From Timema cristinae (Eukaryota; Arthropoda; Insecta; Phasmatodea; Timematidae), in contig JBCFYV010000935.1 of the NCBI GenBank assembly GCA_039000515.1, positions 57,298,346 to 57,362,345 of the forward strand: DNA of 64,000 bases. The letters are read 5' to 3'. Shown in pieces: positions 10,000 through 22,740 of this stretch. The notes beneath the pieces are model-generated. The model did not search any database, was not told the origin of the DNA, and saw only the letters and a program-made list of their open reading frames with translations. Both the position numbers and the translations under genes were made by a program. Every line of letters begins with the position of its first letter. The stretch's first letter is position 1.

Positions 10000-12738
10000 C
10001 ATTTTTATTATAAAATACCATTGAGTCATGTCTGAGCTGTTTAAGTGGCTCATTTGTTTTCAACTTGAGGCTAAAGGGGTAGTGACTTCGCCCGTGCACT
10101 ACAGAGTTGAATATTCAAAAATAAAAGAGGGTCTTGGGGATGTTTTTAGTTGGCAAACACATTTTAGGTAGAGGCGTATTGTGAGTTGCCTGAATGGTTG
10201 GTTTTGTAACAAGATACATAAAGTAAGCAGCCAATGTGACATGATTTCTTTACAGTCCCTTCTGACCTTATAAAACAACCAAGAAAATACTATACTATAG
10301 TTTACATTCTTATATGTGGACCTGTTGATGCCATTTAACTTTCACTTGAATTTTTTTGGTTGTACTTAATTTGGCTTTCTTTTTTATCTAACAAGATTGT
10401 GTAAGCTTGTCATAAATGAGGGACACGATATTATCTCCTTGACCCCATTTAACTGGAGTAAGTAAAATACCAGAATTACTATTTAATTTCACCTCGCAAT
10501 ATTAAGTTATGCACATGTTTAGGTGAGCCCCGCTCCTTGTGTATGTGTGTCATTATGTTATGACGAGCACTCTTCATCAAAATATGTCAAGGGGATAATG
10601 TTACATTTTCGATTTTTTGTTGAGCCTTATAAAAGCGCTTTTCTGTTTCTAGTAGATTCTTATTTAGTTCTTTGCATAAAGTTGAACCCTAATTCTGGTA
10701 TAGTAATACCATAATGGCAGAGAATAGGCTTGTTTTCAAATGTTATGATATACTATTTAATTGTGTTGATAGACTACTCACTGTGTGGTATAAGCCTCGG
10801 ATGATATTATAAATTTAGAGAACTGAAACTAGCAAAAATAAAATCTTAGACTAATAGCTGAATTAGGCTCTTTTAGAGGGGTCTTGAAGGGGGATGTAAG
10901 TTTCCACTCTTTACCATATTTCTTCGATTCTAAGATGCACCCTACCCTGTCTTAGAGATGTTCAAAAGGGAAAAAATGTGCATGCTAGAATCGAAGGATT
11001 ACAGTATTATTTATTATTGATCAAAATAATTAGGAAGATTGCACAGAAACACAATTTTAGGTGTTAAATAAAAATCAATGCTTTATGCTACTACGGTTGT
11101 GTGCTGACACACTAAGAATTGGCCATACCTGTTCCTTTTTCTATTAAAATGCAACATACATTATATTTGAAAGGCATATTAACAGCTAATTTTGTGAGCC
11201 GACTCACACTTGTAAATTTTTAGCTCATATGTCAGTCACCAAATGGTACTGCGGTAATAGAAAAGACCTAGAATATTTTTATCAAATTTTTTTTTATTGA
11301 AATGCATTGAAGGAAATGTTATTGGAAAGAAACAAAATTTGTTTGATCTCTCTAGTAATGTTTGCATAGAAATACTTTATTTTAGGGCTGTTAACTCAGG
11401 ATTTCTTAGTTCTAATTTCTGCGGTCTGAAGATAACTTTTTACTAATTTTATATTCTCTCTGGTACTTATAGTAATTCTTTTTACATATAATGTTGCCCT
11501 AATATGCACTATCATCAAATCTAACCAAATTAAAATAACCTCTAAAAATGATTGTGCCTTCAAATGTTTAAAAGATATATGTTAAACATATTTAACCAAT
11601 TTTTATATTGATACAAGCTAGCTATGTTCAAAATCAGGAGTTTTACACACTTTAATCAGAACTTATTGCTTAAAGTTAGGCCAATGAAGCTTTTCTCTTA
11701 ATTTATGATATTTTATGCCATAATAAAATACTTTGGCCTATGTATGAAAAAAAGTGTATAGTGTAACTATTGAGCATCCTCTTAATGTGTTTTGGAATAT
11801 TGAATGCACATGATACATCTAGTTTTTCAAATGAAGCTAAAATAATTTCTAATCCTCCATTGAGCAAAGTTTTTATTTTTAATTATCTAGTTTTGGGAAG
11901 TAGTTTGTTGCCTGGTAGTTTTATACACATTTCACTTGAATAAAAATTAACTTATTACGACTCATTATTCAGTACAATTTTTATAGGAAGTGTCTTATTT
12001 GACAGCTAGAAAATTACTCAATCTACTTTCACGTATTCATACATCAAATCATGTGATCTGTAGTTATCAATTTTGACTTTAGAATAATGTGTTTTTATTT
12101 TCTAAAGGCTCTTATGAAGATTGGATTAGATTCATTTATTATTTCTCCAAAACTTAACTTATGTATATTTATTTTGTACAAAGTGTGTTTGGATTAAAAT
12201 TTTATTATTAGCTCCAAAGAAAAAAACTAAAGGTCTTTGTCCAAAATAGAAAACGCTTAGTTAAATATGTGTGGAAATAAAAACTAACAGAGTTTTTAGT
12301 TTTATATTGTCTCTTTAATATGGTTTTATTTTTAAAAGGTTGTTAAGAATTAAATTAGTATTTTATTTAGTTTTGCATTTTTTCTCTCCAAAAACACATG
12401 AGCGTAATTTGTTTTCTTAAAATATTAACATGACTATTTTCATTAATGACATATTTTGTAACTTGAAAATATTTAGATTAAAAGATTGATCTGTTAATTT
12501 GACGCTTCTGCAACTTGCCAAATATATATTCAATAACTTTTTGGTATGCTCTGCACAATGCAGTGCAGACCTATGTTTCATCTCTAAATTAATACTCATA
12601 TGTCACATGGCTCTATCTCTTACTAGTGACTTTGATTTATAAGTATTAAACCAAAATCTATTTAACTTTCATTTTGACTTTCATTTCTCTATTTCTTATA
12701 GATCTTGTTTTTTTCACCCCTAGTGTTTTAAGAATATA
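10000..12738. other. Long AT-rich stretch without genes
   Basis: No coding sequence or strong repeat recognised; short ORFs are low complexity. It could be intergenic or intronic. Confidence 0.4.
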
Positions 12739-12739
12739 A

Positions 12740-12864
12740 TTTGGAAGAAGGTACAGGAAAGGTGGATAGAAACATATTAAAGAGATGAACGCAAAATGGC
12801 TTTTACATATTGTATTCGTCCCTTTTATATGTTTCTATCCACCTTTCATACACCTTCTTCCAAA
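12740..12864. mobile_element. Short foldback MITE
   Basis: The left arm TTGGAAGAAGGTACAGGAAA continues into GGTGGATAGAAACATA, and its inverse follows at about 12820-12864. Related arms occur at 13690-13733 (inverse) and 48967-49035, so it is a dispersed family rather than a chance hairpin. Confidence 0.65.
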
Positions 12865-13687
12865 CACAATACTATAACCTCATAGAGGTAAAATAGGTTT
12901 TCTTTATAGAGATAAAATATAATTTGAAATTTGTACCTAATACTGAATGTATGTATTGATAAATAAAATGATTTGTATGTTTGGGTATTGTTTTAATTAG
13001 CAATATTTTCATTAATTGTATGTGCTTTAAACTTTCTTATCCTTATATAAAACAAATTTAATGCAAAATAATTTGAAAATTGAGAGTTGAGTCTATTTTT
13101 AACCAATTTTTTTTATGGTTTACCGATTTTTTTTTCTTTCAAATTATCTTAAAATTAGGTTTGCTTCAATAGATATATTAAAAAGACATTAAGTTAACGA
13201 AAACTGTAAATTATACCCCTCCTCAACTAAGTTTTTCTATATTCAATAATTTATAAATTAGATTGCTGTTCACTTAAATATGATTAAAAATAAACTTTAA
13301 AAAAAAAAGTGATATATTTGTTCTTTTCAAGCTCACCAAAAAAAGTGACTATTTTTTTTAAATAGTGCTGTAACATTTTTTGAGCAAATTTTAGTAAAAA
13401 TAACCAAATAGTTTATTCAAAGTAATATTAGATTACCCACACTTTGTTATACTATCTAAAGTAGTGAGTTTTAAACCTTACCCAACAGTGGACTACTTGA
13501 TAAAGTTAAATGCACATGCAAATCACATACCTGTCACCTTGCTAACGCTGGACATTGTGTTTATGTATTTATCAACACTATAAGAAAGACTTTTTATAAC
13601 ACTTTACTTCTAATGCACATTTATGTTATGCCTTTTGGCTTGTTCCTATCTAAGTTTTCTATCATTCGTTTTAAATTTTCTGTTTGT

Positions 13688-13735
13688 TCTTTTTATATGC
13701 TTCCATTCACCTTTCCCGAACCTTTTTCCAAATAA
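13688..13735 (-). mobile_element. Fragment of the short foldback MITE
   Basis: Sequence like the inverse of the 12740 arm, with TTCCATTCACCTTTCC and CCTTTTTCCAAA. Only one arm is present. Confidence 0.4.
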
Positions 13736-14960
13736 AATATATAGTACCCAAAAGCTAAATTAAACTGGGAAAAAAAGGAATCTAACTATAAAAAAAGAAT
13801 TGTGTTTAAAACTTAAAATATAAAAAAAAAATTCGGGCGATATATCACTTTATTAACATTCTAACTTAATTTAAATGTTAATGTGTCTGTGATAAATTAG
13901 TCGGTGCAGTTCCTGCTTTAACTATGAATAATCGCCAGTGACTACTAGTCAAAAATTCTCATTGAACATCTGTGAACTAGTAGTCAACATCTCAATTTCC
14001 TTTACAATTGATACATGCATAGCAAATAAACATTTCTACCATATAGATTGTCTTCTGTTTCCTGTGGTCACTTCTGAATAATATGTTAAAGAATGTTGCC
14101 TGAACAGAAGTGTAACTACCAGCATTGTTATACCTGAACTACATCTTTATGCTAAAATGGGCTATGTCTTGAGTAAAATAGTTTATATAAGGAAAACCCT
14201 TAAGAAAAAGGAAAAAAGAAAAAAAATGCCATAAAAATTAAAAACATTCAACAACCAGATTGAGTCAGTTATTTAAAAACTGAAAACTCATGTCACCACA
14301 ATGGCTGGTGTAGATGAAAATGTTAACAATTGTCTTTACGCTCACAAAACAAAATTTACTTCCAAATAAAGTAGTAATATAGAATATAGCACATTAAATA
14401 TGGACATATAGTAGATAGATGTTAGATTAGCTACTCGAGTTAGCACTATACAGAGAGACGTAATTAAAAATATAAATATATATATAAACTTTTCTACGCT
14501 TTCAAATTGCACGAACCTTTTCACAAATGAATTATAAAAATATTAAGAATTTGTTATATATATATTTGTTTTTTTGGGCTTCCTACTCCCCTTGGCGGCC
14601 GGGCGGCTCGTGCTGACATGACACCCTCTATCCACAAATGTCAGCACTTATCATTGCTAGCGATGGCATCCTCTTGGTCTGTATAGCTCGTTTGTGGACA
14701 TGCACCATGGAGTGTTTTTTTCCCAATAAATGTTGGGGCTAGAAATGGGGCTTGCTATAAAAATCGGGGTTTAGTAACTCTTCTAGCTGTCTGATGAGGC
14801 CCTTCTAAAAAATTGACTTTATAGAAACAACATTGGATTTTGAAAGATGGGATGGGGGGGGGGGGGGGGGTTGAGGTTAGAACCCTGGCTGGGTGTACTC
14901 AAAGGGGCTTTTCACACTAATGTGGGTGCACCTCCCTTAAACTACCCTCTTTATTAGAAT
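13736..14960. other. AT-rich stretch with a G run
   Basis: No gene recognised. A homopolymer of about 18 G lies near 14853-14870, and a GC-richer island sits near 14580-14620. Confidence 0.35.
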
Positions 14961-14963
14961 TAT

Positions 14964-15215
14964 TTGCCTCGGTGGCCGCATGGTATAAGGCGTCACTCTC
15001 GTGTTAGATAAGACTGCTGATGACAAGGAGATCAGGGTTCGAATAGTCTACCGGCCGGGTGAACTGAGTTTTTTTACAAAACTGTTTTCCACTCTGGGCA
15101 AATACCGGCACATTTCCACTATATTCAACCTTCCTCATCCCCAGCTCATTAGCATAATTAGTACATATGCCTATAACCAGAACAGGTATTAAACCTTGTG
15201 CTAAGCGTATGAATA
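14964..15215 (+). mobile_element. SINE family A copy
   Basis: Head TGCCTCGGTGGCCGCATGGT with an A-box-like TGGTATAAGG and a B-box-like GGTTCGAATAG. The body follows to a degenerate tail near 15210. Same family as 21026, 29678 and 59763. Confidence 0.7.
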
Positions 15216-15439
15216 AAAAAAATGTTTATGGGCCCTAACTAAATGTTAAAATGTATAAATACGAATGTTTCACATTTGTTTTACTTTCTCGTGAGAAAGT
15301 GTTGTGATTGTGAAAATTTTCGATGTTGAAATTAACCCTGTACTGATCGAGTGACCTCTGTTTGTTGGCGAATATAATACCATCTGCTGTGGCTAAAGAG
15401 TTTTGTGTAGTCAGTACAATGAACCCTCCAGCCATTAAT

Positions 15440-15628
15440 CTCGGTTTTCTAGACCGCAGCCGCTACTTTTCCATTCAAGTAGCCCATCGTTTGTCCTCTT
15501 GAGGTTGAGTTGACCCCGTTTTAGACCCACTGCTTCACAGAACATCTGGAAACGCTAGAAATCGAACCCGGGACTTCTGGATCTGTACTCGGGAACGTTG
15601 ATCATTATACCATGGAGGTGGTCGATTA
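15440..15628 (-). mobile_element. tRNA-like SINE family D (single copy seen)
   Basis: Read on the minus strand, CATGGTATAATGATCAACG (A-box-like) is followed by CCCGGGTTCGATTTC (B-box-like). The body then runs towards 15440. No second copy is recognised in the window. Confidence 0.5.
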
Positions 15629-15989
15629 TGATGTAAAATATTGACATTTTTAATGAACCCCCGGACTCAAAATTGATTCGTATCAGTTCTTTCTGTCCCT
15701 CTAGATGTCTGTATGTACCAGGGTAGTTTTATTTCTTCCGAGCCAGTTTTTGATCAACTTAAAAAAAAATATCCAAATTTTAAAACCACGATTAGAGTCT
15801 CACATATTTGTGCACAGGTGTTACTAATTTTTAAATTTCAGCCTATGTATCCATTAGATATCACACAACACTCATGACAGACAAACTCTTAATTTTATTG
15901 ATATAGATTAAAAGAGACAGCTGTAGATCATCTTACTTAAGTATATACAGGATAATCGGAAACTCAACGCCCAAACTGCACATTTAGCT

Positions 15990-16449
15990 GTTTGAATCAA
16001 AAGTAATACAAAATCTCCATACACTTACATCTATAAAACTAGGCTAATACCATTAAATTGTGTCAAAATTTTTGGTGTACAGCGTCGGGAGAGCAAAGCT
16101 GTTCAAGCATGCATGTACAACAAGTTGCATAGGAGCTAGGCGCGTGGTATTACACATCTCGACATATTGGAGCACGGCAGCAGAACATACCACAATTAAC
16201 AGTAAGCAACACACCAGTTCATCTAGAAATGCGAATACGTTCTGAGGGTCATCATTAACGGTCCTACATCACAGAAAGTGTTCTCCATTATTACATGGGC
16301 AGTGCCGTGCGCCTAAATCTTATGCAGCTTGTTGTACACGCATGCTTGAACAGCTTTGCTCTCCCGGAGCTTTACGCTGAAACTTTGAACACGATTTAAT
16401 GGTATTAGCCTTGTTTTCCGGATGTAAGTGTATTACTTTTGAGTCAAAC
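15990..16449. mobile_element. Foldback element with arms of about 150 bp
   Basis: The left arm starts TTGAATCAAAAGTAATAC and includes GGGAGAGCAAAGCTGTTCAA near 16090. The right arm is its inverse, with TTGAACAGCTTTGCTCTCCC near 16347 and TTACTTTTGAGTCAAA at the end. The spacer (about 16140-16310) is not palindromic. Type unassigned. Confidence 0.65.
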
Positions 16450-16451
16450 AA

Positions 16452-16640
16452 GGGGTAGGGATGAGGAAGGAAGCATTTTAGAGGTAATATACCCGCATTT
16501 GCATGGAAAAGATGGTGGAAATAAATTTTTAAGAAAAACCACCCTCAGTAACACGACCAGGATTCGAATCCTGACCTTCCCGTCATCATCAGACCAGTCA
16601 AACACGAGAGTAAGCCTTCGAACATTTGGTCAATGAAGCG
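16452..16640 (-). mobile_element. SINE family A, truncated copy
   Basis: Minus-strand head remnant (GATTCGAATCCTGACC is the inverse B box) and body; the tail is lost where it abuts the foldback element at 16449. Confidence 0.6.
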
Positions 16641-17026
16641 GGTGACTTGACGTATAATGTATGAAATAGTTTCAATAATTTTGTAATTATTATTATGGTC
16701 AAACAGTCTCGAGTCAGACCGAAATGTTGATGTTTTCCACGCTAGATGGCACGTGTTGTCGTACATAGTCACTTGTTCCACTAAGGCTGTTTCCCAAAGG
16801 TGGGTTGATAACGTTATAGCAGCCCATATGGTTCTTGGATGAGTAACCATCAGATGAAGTTGTACGTGCTTATAAATAAGGGAAGAGTTGCTGATAATGA
16901 GTTTAATAAGGTCCGAACTCTTTCCAAGCGCGCGAAAATTTGCCCCTGTTGCTGCTGCAAAACTGATATTAATTCATGTCCCCATCACAGTTACATGTGA
17001 GTAAATCTGCAGCTCATTTTCTCATT
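16641..17026. other. Intergenic stretch
   Basis: No gene or repeat recognised with confidence. Confidence 0.3.
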
Positions 17027-17030
17027 TTAA

Positions 17031-17414
17031 GGTGTGGATGTAGGGAACGCGAGAAGAGGTAAGTGTTTTTGCAGTTTTTATAATTATAAAAACTTTTTTT
17101 ATTGTCAAAATAAATTAAATATTCTCCGGTAGAAAAATAGATTTAATTTTATTCATGTGGTGATATCAACATTTCTTAAATATCTGTCGAGGGTGTCATG
17201 GAATTTAATGACAATTTTTCTCATAATTTAAAAAAAAAAATTGTGTCATCTAATGTCGCAATGCTTATTACAGATATTCATCATTCCCATGTGAAGAAAA
17301 TGAAGTTTTATTTTTTCTACTGAAGCAATATTGTATTTATTTTGGCCAAAAAGAGTTTTGTCATAAAAACTGCGTAGACACTGGCCTTTTCTCGCGTCCC
17401 CTACGTACCCCATT
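17031..17414. mobile_element. TTAA-flanked foldback MITE, copy 2
   Basis: TTAA at 17027-17030 and 17415-17418. It starts GGTGTGGATGTAGGGAACGC and ends with CTCGCGTCCCCTACG near the right TTAA. The central inverse pairs match the other family members. Confidence 0.8.
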
Positions 17415-17652
17415 TTAAGAGCCTTATCTCAGCTAAAAAAAAGTGACTAGCTCTACATTCACGAAATCATAAACGAATCCATGTGACATGCAGCTGTCAC
17501 TTTTGATAGATAATATCAATATTTATAAAAGAACGTTAATAAAATAGTAAAATATTATCAATTTTGGCACAAAAAATGTTTCTGTTTTCTAATACGCCCT
17601 TCCTATAAAAATAAGCGTTGAAATATCTTGGTGGACAAATAAACCCGAGCAT

Positions 17653-18802
17653 GCTGACATTCCTATTGTTTGATAACCTTCCATTGTTTCTTCCAGGGCT
17701 AGTAGTCGCCTTGTATTGTGGCGGAGTTCAATCCCGTATCACATTGCACCACGAGCCATTTAACCACCCGGAGTATAACGGAGCCATGTCTCAGAGCCAT
17801 ACCACCCTGGAGTATACGGAAGCCACGTCTCAGATCCATACCACCCCGGAGTATCGTGAAGCCACGTTCTACAAGGGGAAGCCGTCAGCATACCACCCCG
17901 GAGTATAACGGAGCCATGTCTCAGAGCCATACCACCCGGAGTATCGTGAAGCCAGTCTCAGAGCCATACCACCCGGAGTATCACGAAGCCACGTCTCAGA
18001 GCCATACCACCCCGGAGTATCGTGAAGCCATGTCTCAGAGCCATACCACCCCGGAGTATCACGGAGCCACGTCTCAGAGCCATACCACCCCGGAGTATAA
18101 CGGAGCCATGTCTCAGAGCCATACCACCCTGGAGTATAACGGAGCCATGTCTCAGAGCCATACCACCCTGAAGTATCACGAAGCCACGTCTCAGAGCCAT
18201 ACCACCCCGGAGTATCATGAAGCCATGTCTCAGAGTCATACCACCCTGGAGTATCGTGAAGCCACGTCTCAGAGCCATACCACCCGGAGTATAACGGAGC
18301 CACGTCTCAGAGCCATACCGCCCGGAGTATCATGAAGCCATGTCTCAGAGTCATACCACCCTGGAGTATAACGGAGCCATGTCTCAGAGCCATACCATCC
18401 CGGAGTATCGTGAAGCCACGTCTCAGAGCCATACCACCCCGGAGTATAACGAAGCCATGTCTCAGAGCCATACCACCCTGAAGTATCACGAAGCCACGTC
18501 TCAGAGCCATACCACCCCGGAGTATCGTGAAGCCACGTCTCAGAGCCATACCACCCCGGAGTATAACGGAGCCATGTCTCAGAGCCATACCACCCTGGAG
18601 TATAACGGAGCCATGTCTCAGAGCCATACCACCCGGAGTATAATGGATCCATGTCTCAGAGCCATACCACCCGGAGTATTATGAAGCCACGTCTCAGAGC
18701 CATACCACCCCGGAGTACCACGGAGTCATGACCCAGAGCAAACACCTCCAGTCATCACCATTTAACAGTGACCAGATAACACCTCTTGACGACCTCTACA
18801 GG
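17653..18802 (+). CDS. Exon-like region of 39-bp repeats encoding a 13-residue repeat protein
   Basis: From about 17750 to 18720 some 25 units of 39 bp encode variants of SQSHTTPEYNGAM. Before them lies a hydrophobic leader, MLTFLLFDNLPLFLPGLVV, which could be a signal peptide. Alternatively the exon starts at 17699 after the splice-like TTTCTTCCAG. After the repeats comes a unique end (TQSKHLQSSPFN, TPLDDLYR) and a donor AG/GTAGGC at 18802/18803. The frame changes several times, mostly where ACCACCCCGG becomes ACCACCCGG (one C fewer). This points to assembly indels or relaxed constraint. It could be the upstream part of the gene ending at 26797, although the local phases do not join directly. 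Function unknown; the composition suggests a secreted structural protein. Confidence 0.5.
17750..18720. repeat. 39-bp tandem repeat array
   Basis: About 25 units; most differences fall at the same positions (AAC/CGT/CAC before GG or GA, and CCCC/CCTG). Reading frames on both strands are shadows of the periodicity. Confidence 0.9.
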
Positions 18803-18852
18803 TAGGCTGAATTTACAGCACCGCGTTTTACAACTTATGCAGGTCAGAACCA

Positions 18853-19050
18853 TGTGTAATAATTACGCTAATGAGTTAGGGATGAGGGATGTTGAATTCA
18901 GAGGAAGTCTACTCCCATTAGCTTGGTGGGAGAGGGGAAAACCATTTAGTATACCCACCGTAAGTACACCCTACCTGGATTCGAACCCTGATTTCCCTGT
19001 CATTGGCATTGCGAGTTTGACGCCTTAGACCATACAGCCACAGAAGCAAG
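18853..19050 (-). mobile_element. SINE family A copy
   Basis: Minus-strand head (GACGCCTTAGACCATACAGC is the inverse of the A-box part) with the inverse B box GATTCGAACCC. The body continues to about 18853 and the conserved tail is missing. Confidence 0.65.
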
Positions 19051-19059
19051 TATATTTCA

Positions 19060-19458
19060 AATATTGTTAAAAACATAATTACATATTTATGTAAGCAATG
19101 TCGTTTATTTAGTCACGAGAATTATTTCTCATTTATAAAATGTATTTTATTTCTTTTGATTCCACCCCCACCAAAATATTCTTTACTTATTATTAGAATT
19201 TACCTTTCTAATGTATTAAGCACACTTAATATGTTCTGAATACGTGTTATGGGATTTTTAAAGAACGGTGGGATATTAATGCATACATCTTTGTTGGCCA
19301 TTTGTTAATAATTTTATTTGGGAATATTATTATTAACTAAAATGGTCAGTGGCGTATATTATATGTATTCTAGGTGCTTTGAGCGTGAGGACTGGGAAGG
19401 TATGTTATATATTTCTTAAGATAGAACTTTGCTCAAAATGTCATTTTTTAAGTTAACT
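19060..19458. other. AT-rich stretch without genes
   Basis: Nothing recognised. Confidence 0.3.
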
Positions 19459-19459
19459 A

Positions 19460-19706
<247 letters not shown>

Positions 19707-19782
19707 TTATTTTAAGTTAACTAAGATATAAGTATGAAAACAATATTACCCTTTATAAGACTTTTAAACAAATATATATATA

Positions 19783-20166
19783 TCTATCTTCTGTAATAAT
19801 AAAAGGAAGGGTCTGTGTTTGTATGCGATGCTCAGCCAAATCTACGACACGCAGAGATCTGAAATTTTCATCATAGGTGGATGGAAGGGGGTCCGAATGC
19901 ACCTCAAAGCCGGATTTTAAATTTTTAATTGGCTTTTTAATTAAGCTATTTTTAGCAATTTTTTTAAAAGAAAATATTGTTAATCTGGTTTAGAATTACG
20001 TTTCAGAGATAATTGGGATAAAAAATATGCCACATCCTTCTTGGAAAAAAGAATTTTTATGAAATCGATCTTAATTTAAAACCATTTTTGTGGGGGGAGG
20101 TTGGGAGGGGCTTATATATTTCTTATACCACAATGGGTCACGGGCAATGCCATGCGGGATTGCTAG
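19783..20166 (+). mobile_element. Short non-autonomous Helitron
   Basis: Starts TCTATCTTCTGTAATAATAA after an A and ends GGGATTGCTAG before a T, as expected for insertion between A and T without target duplication. Near the 3' end GGGCAATGCCATGCGGG can form the usual small GC hairpin. These features match animal Helitrons; no Rep/helicase is present. Confidence 0.65.
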
Positions 20167-20169
20167 TAT

Positions 20170-20635
20170 AAAATAAATACACTAAACCAAATATTTTTGG
20201 TTTAGAAAAACACATTTAAAGTGCACCACACATGTCTACCTCACTCCTTTGACTAAAATTGAAGATATTTACTAAAAACTCGTAAGACATGTGTAACTAT
20301 ACAATATACATCGTTGCAGAAACACTTTGACAAAAAGAATAAATGAGAAAAATACACAATCTGACAGAAACATATTGAGAAAAAGTAACATCTCTGTTTC
20401 ACCAAAAGTAAACGATCAATTTACCAAACCTCAATTTAAAAAAAAATATTTGCCATTATCACAGAAACTATTGGTTTTATAAAAATGATATTTAAAATAA
20501 AAATGTGTTATATGATAATTTATTTCGTATTGTAATAGTTGTGGAGATATTTTAAAAATTGGAAATTTTCATTGGAAAATTAGGACTGCCATTTTGTTTG
20601 TAATGTTAAACAATTAAATGAATATTAATCAAAAA
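20170..20635. other. AT-rich stretch without genes
   Basis: Nothing recognised. Confidence 0.3.
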
Positions 20636-20636
20636 T

Positions 20637-20899
20637 CGGTGACCTGGCGGTCTAGGGGTAAGGTGTCAGACTTCTGTGCTGGTGGCCGGGGTTCAATCCT
20701 CGGTCCGGCACAGATTTATCTGATTACCAAACCCTTCCTTCACCTTGACAAGACATCTTGTGAATGTGGGGAATGCCAGGCCTCCACCGTGGTTCGGATT
20801 CCACGTTAAACTGTAGGTCCTTCATTTCATCTCACAATCACCCTACCATTACACATTAGCGTAAGTGCGTATAACCGAACGGGTAGTAAGACGCGGTGC

Positions 20900-20930
<31 letters not shown>
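20637..20930 (+). mobile_element. SINE family B, copy 2
   Basis: Nearly identical to the copy at 593, with tail CGGGTAGTAAGACGCGGTGC and an (AAT)n run. The repeated ATCAAAAATCG on both sides (about 20627-20637 and 20930-20940) looks like the target site duplication. Confidence 0.85.
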
Positions 20931-20931
<1 letters not shown>

Positions 20932-21025
20932 CAAAAATCGTTAAAGTTGATTTTTATATACTTGATTTATTTCTCTTTTCACCTTAAGTAAACTACCCTT
21001 GATTTTAGGGTTAAATAGATAATCA

Positions 21026-21265
21026 CCCGCTTCGGTGGCCGCATGGTGTAACGCGCTACTCTCTCAATAGACTACAGAGGTTCGAATCTCGGTCGGGTGT
21101 ACTAAGGGTGTTCTTTTCAAAATGATTTTACACTCTCGCTCCACGAAAATATGAGTACGTACAATTAATATAAATATAACTTTCCTCATCCCTCAAACCA
21201 TTAACTTGATTGGTACATAAGCATATAAACCGAATGAGTAGTGAGATGCGGTGCTTAAAAAAAAC
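21026..21265 (+). mobile_element. SINE family A copy
   Basis: Head CCCGCTTCGGTGGCCGCATG, B box GGTTCGAATCTCGG, A-rich end. Confidence 0.8.
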
Positions 21266-21800
21266 CGATACTTCCAAAAAGCCCGCTGAGGAACCTTATG
21301 AAAACCCTAAATATTACGTAAAATGGTTTCAGTCCTAGTCACCAGTAACGGACATACAATGGCATGGCAAAAAAACCCAACATATTTTCGGGTTCAGGGG
21401 AGAAGAGGTGTCATAAAACGTTTACATCCATCAAAATCCCGAGTTGTGTGGTTTTTCTTTACAATTATAATACTTTCATTACCCGAGGGGTACGAGAAAG
21501 TAAAAACCTTATTTCTAGCGTCTTTAGAGATGTCTCTAACTCGCCTGCGGTACATTTTGACGCAACCCGCCACTCAGAACTGTAAGAATAATTGCTCGTG
21601 TCATCCATGTCACGGCGCTCGTTCGGTTTTTCTAAATGTTTTAGAATTTAGATAATTTACTGGATGATGAAGTTAATTTACACCAACTATAGCTTTTTTT
21701 TTCTGAAGGTTCAAAAGTTATTTAAAAGGTGTTCCGTGTTCACCCGTCTCTAAAATATATCTTTAGAATTTAACAAAGGATCAGGACTTACATTTCTTAT
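21266..21800. other. Stretch with an unassigned 110-codon ORF
   Basis: An ORF at 21323-21655 (+) has no recognisable domain or motif and overlaps another frame of 73 codons. I do not call a gene. Confidence 0.25.
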
Positions 21801-21802
21801 AT

Positions 21803-22040
21803 CACCGTGTCTTACTACCTGTTCAGATAATAAGCATATACGAAAATTACTCTAATGAGGTAGGTATTAGGAAAGTAGAATTGAGAGGAAACTTAGCCCA
21901 ATTTGCGTGGAAGGAGAATGGGAAGCAATCTATGAAAAATCACTCTCAGTAAGTCTGACAGGGATTTGAACCCCGATCTCTCCATCTTTAGTAAGCCAGT
22001 ACAACACGAGAGTGACGCCTTATACCATTCGGCCCCTGGT
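21803..22040 (-). mobile_element. SINE family A copy
   Basis: Starts with the inverse tail (CACCGTGTCTTACTACCTG) and ends with the inverse head (GACGCCTTATACCATTCGGC). The inverse B box reads GATTTGAACCCCG. Confidence 0.75.
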
Positions 22041-22244
22041 TTGGTCTTGAACAAAATCGTTAGAATAATTTTAAAACTATTTCATTATTTCTTAAAAAAA
22101 TCAATAAATTATTCTTATTCTTAGTACTAGAATTAAAATCCCAATTTCATCTCAATGCCGGAAAATGTTTACGATTACAATTATTTATCTCTTTGAATAG
22201 TAAAAATAATTCTATTCTATTTTCGGTAACAGTTTCCCCTGTTC

Positions 22245-22468
22245 AATGGCTAAGGTGGTGACGTGGTCTAGGGCGTTTGACTTGTATGGCTCTTGGTCAC
22301 CCTTGTTGAAAATTTAGTCGTTAGAAACCCTCTCAGAGGTGAACTGAAGAGATAGTATTACAATTGTGATTTTCCCCCTTCTCTCTTCGTGCTAATGTAT
22401 GTGTACCTCATCCAACCTTGCCCTACACTTTTGCTTCCTATCGACTAGTACAATAGTTAATAGCACTT
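22245..22468 (+). mobile_element. Diverged tRNA-like SINE
   Basis: GACGTGGTCTAGGGCGTTTG resembles an A-box region and is followed by a degenerate body that ends where the next SINE starts. Weak resemblance to family A. Confidence 0.4.
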
Positions 22469-22471
22469 ATG

Positions 22472-22727
22472 TACTGGCTTCAGTGGCCGCATGATCTAAG
22501 GCGTCACTCTCGTAATATACTAGACTGCCAATGACTGGGAGATTGGGGTCCAAATCTCGGTTGAATATACTGAGAGTGGTTTTTCATAAATGATTTTCTA
22601 CTCTCCATCCACGTAAATGGGGGTACACATCCTTTACATTCAGCCTCTCTCATCCCTAATCAATTAGCGTAGTTAGTACATAAGCGTATAATTTTAATGG
22701 GTAGTAAAACGCGGTGCTAAAATAAAT
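22472..22727 (+). mobile_element. SINE family A copy
   Basis: Head GGCTTCAGTGGCCGCATGAT and tail GGTAGTAAAACGCGGTGC. In tandem with the next copy. Confidence 0.75.
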
Positions 22728-22740
22728 TCAACCCTTGTGT

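Noticed and set aside
17869..18652. Minus-strand ORFs over the 39-bp array (GWYGSETWLRYTP)
   Set aside because: Repeat unit is 39 bp, so any frame stays open; the plus frame has a unique end and a donor site.
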